Source of the DNA: SLRI01 sp964528705
GTDB lineage: Bacteria > Pseudomonadota > Alphaproteobacteria > Geminicoccales > Geminicoccaceae
Length of the DNA: 6,419 bases
Assembly (NCBI GenBank): GCA_964528705.1
Contig: CAZGUW010000274.1
Span: forward strand, 1 to 6,419
Direction: 5' to 3'
Under the pieces are notes generated by a model. The model saw only the letters and a list, made by a program, of their open reading frames with translations, was not told the DNA's origin and did no database searches. Below, piece after piece: positions 6,416 through 6,419 of the stretch (its first letter is position 1; the number at the start of each line of letters is the position of its first letter). The position numbers and the translations under genes are program-made.

Positions 6416-6419
6416 GCCC

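Noticed and set aside
1..6419. CRISPR array, tRNA or rRNA gene, insertion sequence or phage element
   Set aside because: No regularly spaced repeats beyond the short Pho box, no cloverleaf or rRNA-like sequence, no transposase or integrase, and genes cover nearly the whole window on one strand.

Overview
The window looks like chromosomal DNA of a GC-rich proteobacterium, probably an alphaproteobacterium. This rests on the very high G+C at third codon positions, the dense same-strand operon and the gene types; no species can be named. All six supported genes lie on the minus strand, so the biology reads from right (6419) to left (1).

Right end (6415-5435): a complete NADP-dependent 2-dehydropantoate 2-reductase-type gene (ApbA/PanE family, probably a paralogue rather than the housekeeping panE). 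It is followed by a 140-bp intergenic region (5434-5295) that seems to carry the control region of the next operon. This region holds three TGTC-type repeats exactly 11 bp apart, the layout of a PhoB-binding Pho box, then a GC-rich stem-loop and a good ribosome binding site.

Centre and left (5294-1): a five-gene operon in the order secreted solute-binding protein, MalF-type permease, MalG-type permease, MalK/UgpC-type ATPase, glycerophosphodiester phosphodiesterase (GDPD). The last gene runs off the left edge and starts with a GTG that overlaps the ATPase stop codon, so it is easy to miss. The gene order is that of ugpBAECQ, the phosphate-starvation system for sn-glycerol-3-phosphate and glycerophosphodiester uptake. 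The Pho box independently points to the same physiology. The binding protein and second permease are not obviously close to classical UgpB/UgpE, so the exact ligand remains open.

Inferred working model: under phosphate limitation PhoB activates the operon. The periplasmic binding protein captures a phosphodiester or phosphate ester, the two permeases and the ATPase import it, and the GDPD, which shows no export signal at its start, cleaves it in the cytoplasm. Points of interest are the Pho box, a UUCG-capped 10-bp hairpin between the binding-protein and first permease genes, a second permease with about 80 extra residues that probably add two helices, and a 125-bp repeat-like gap that splits the operon ahead of the ATPase gene.
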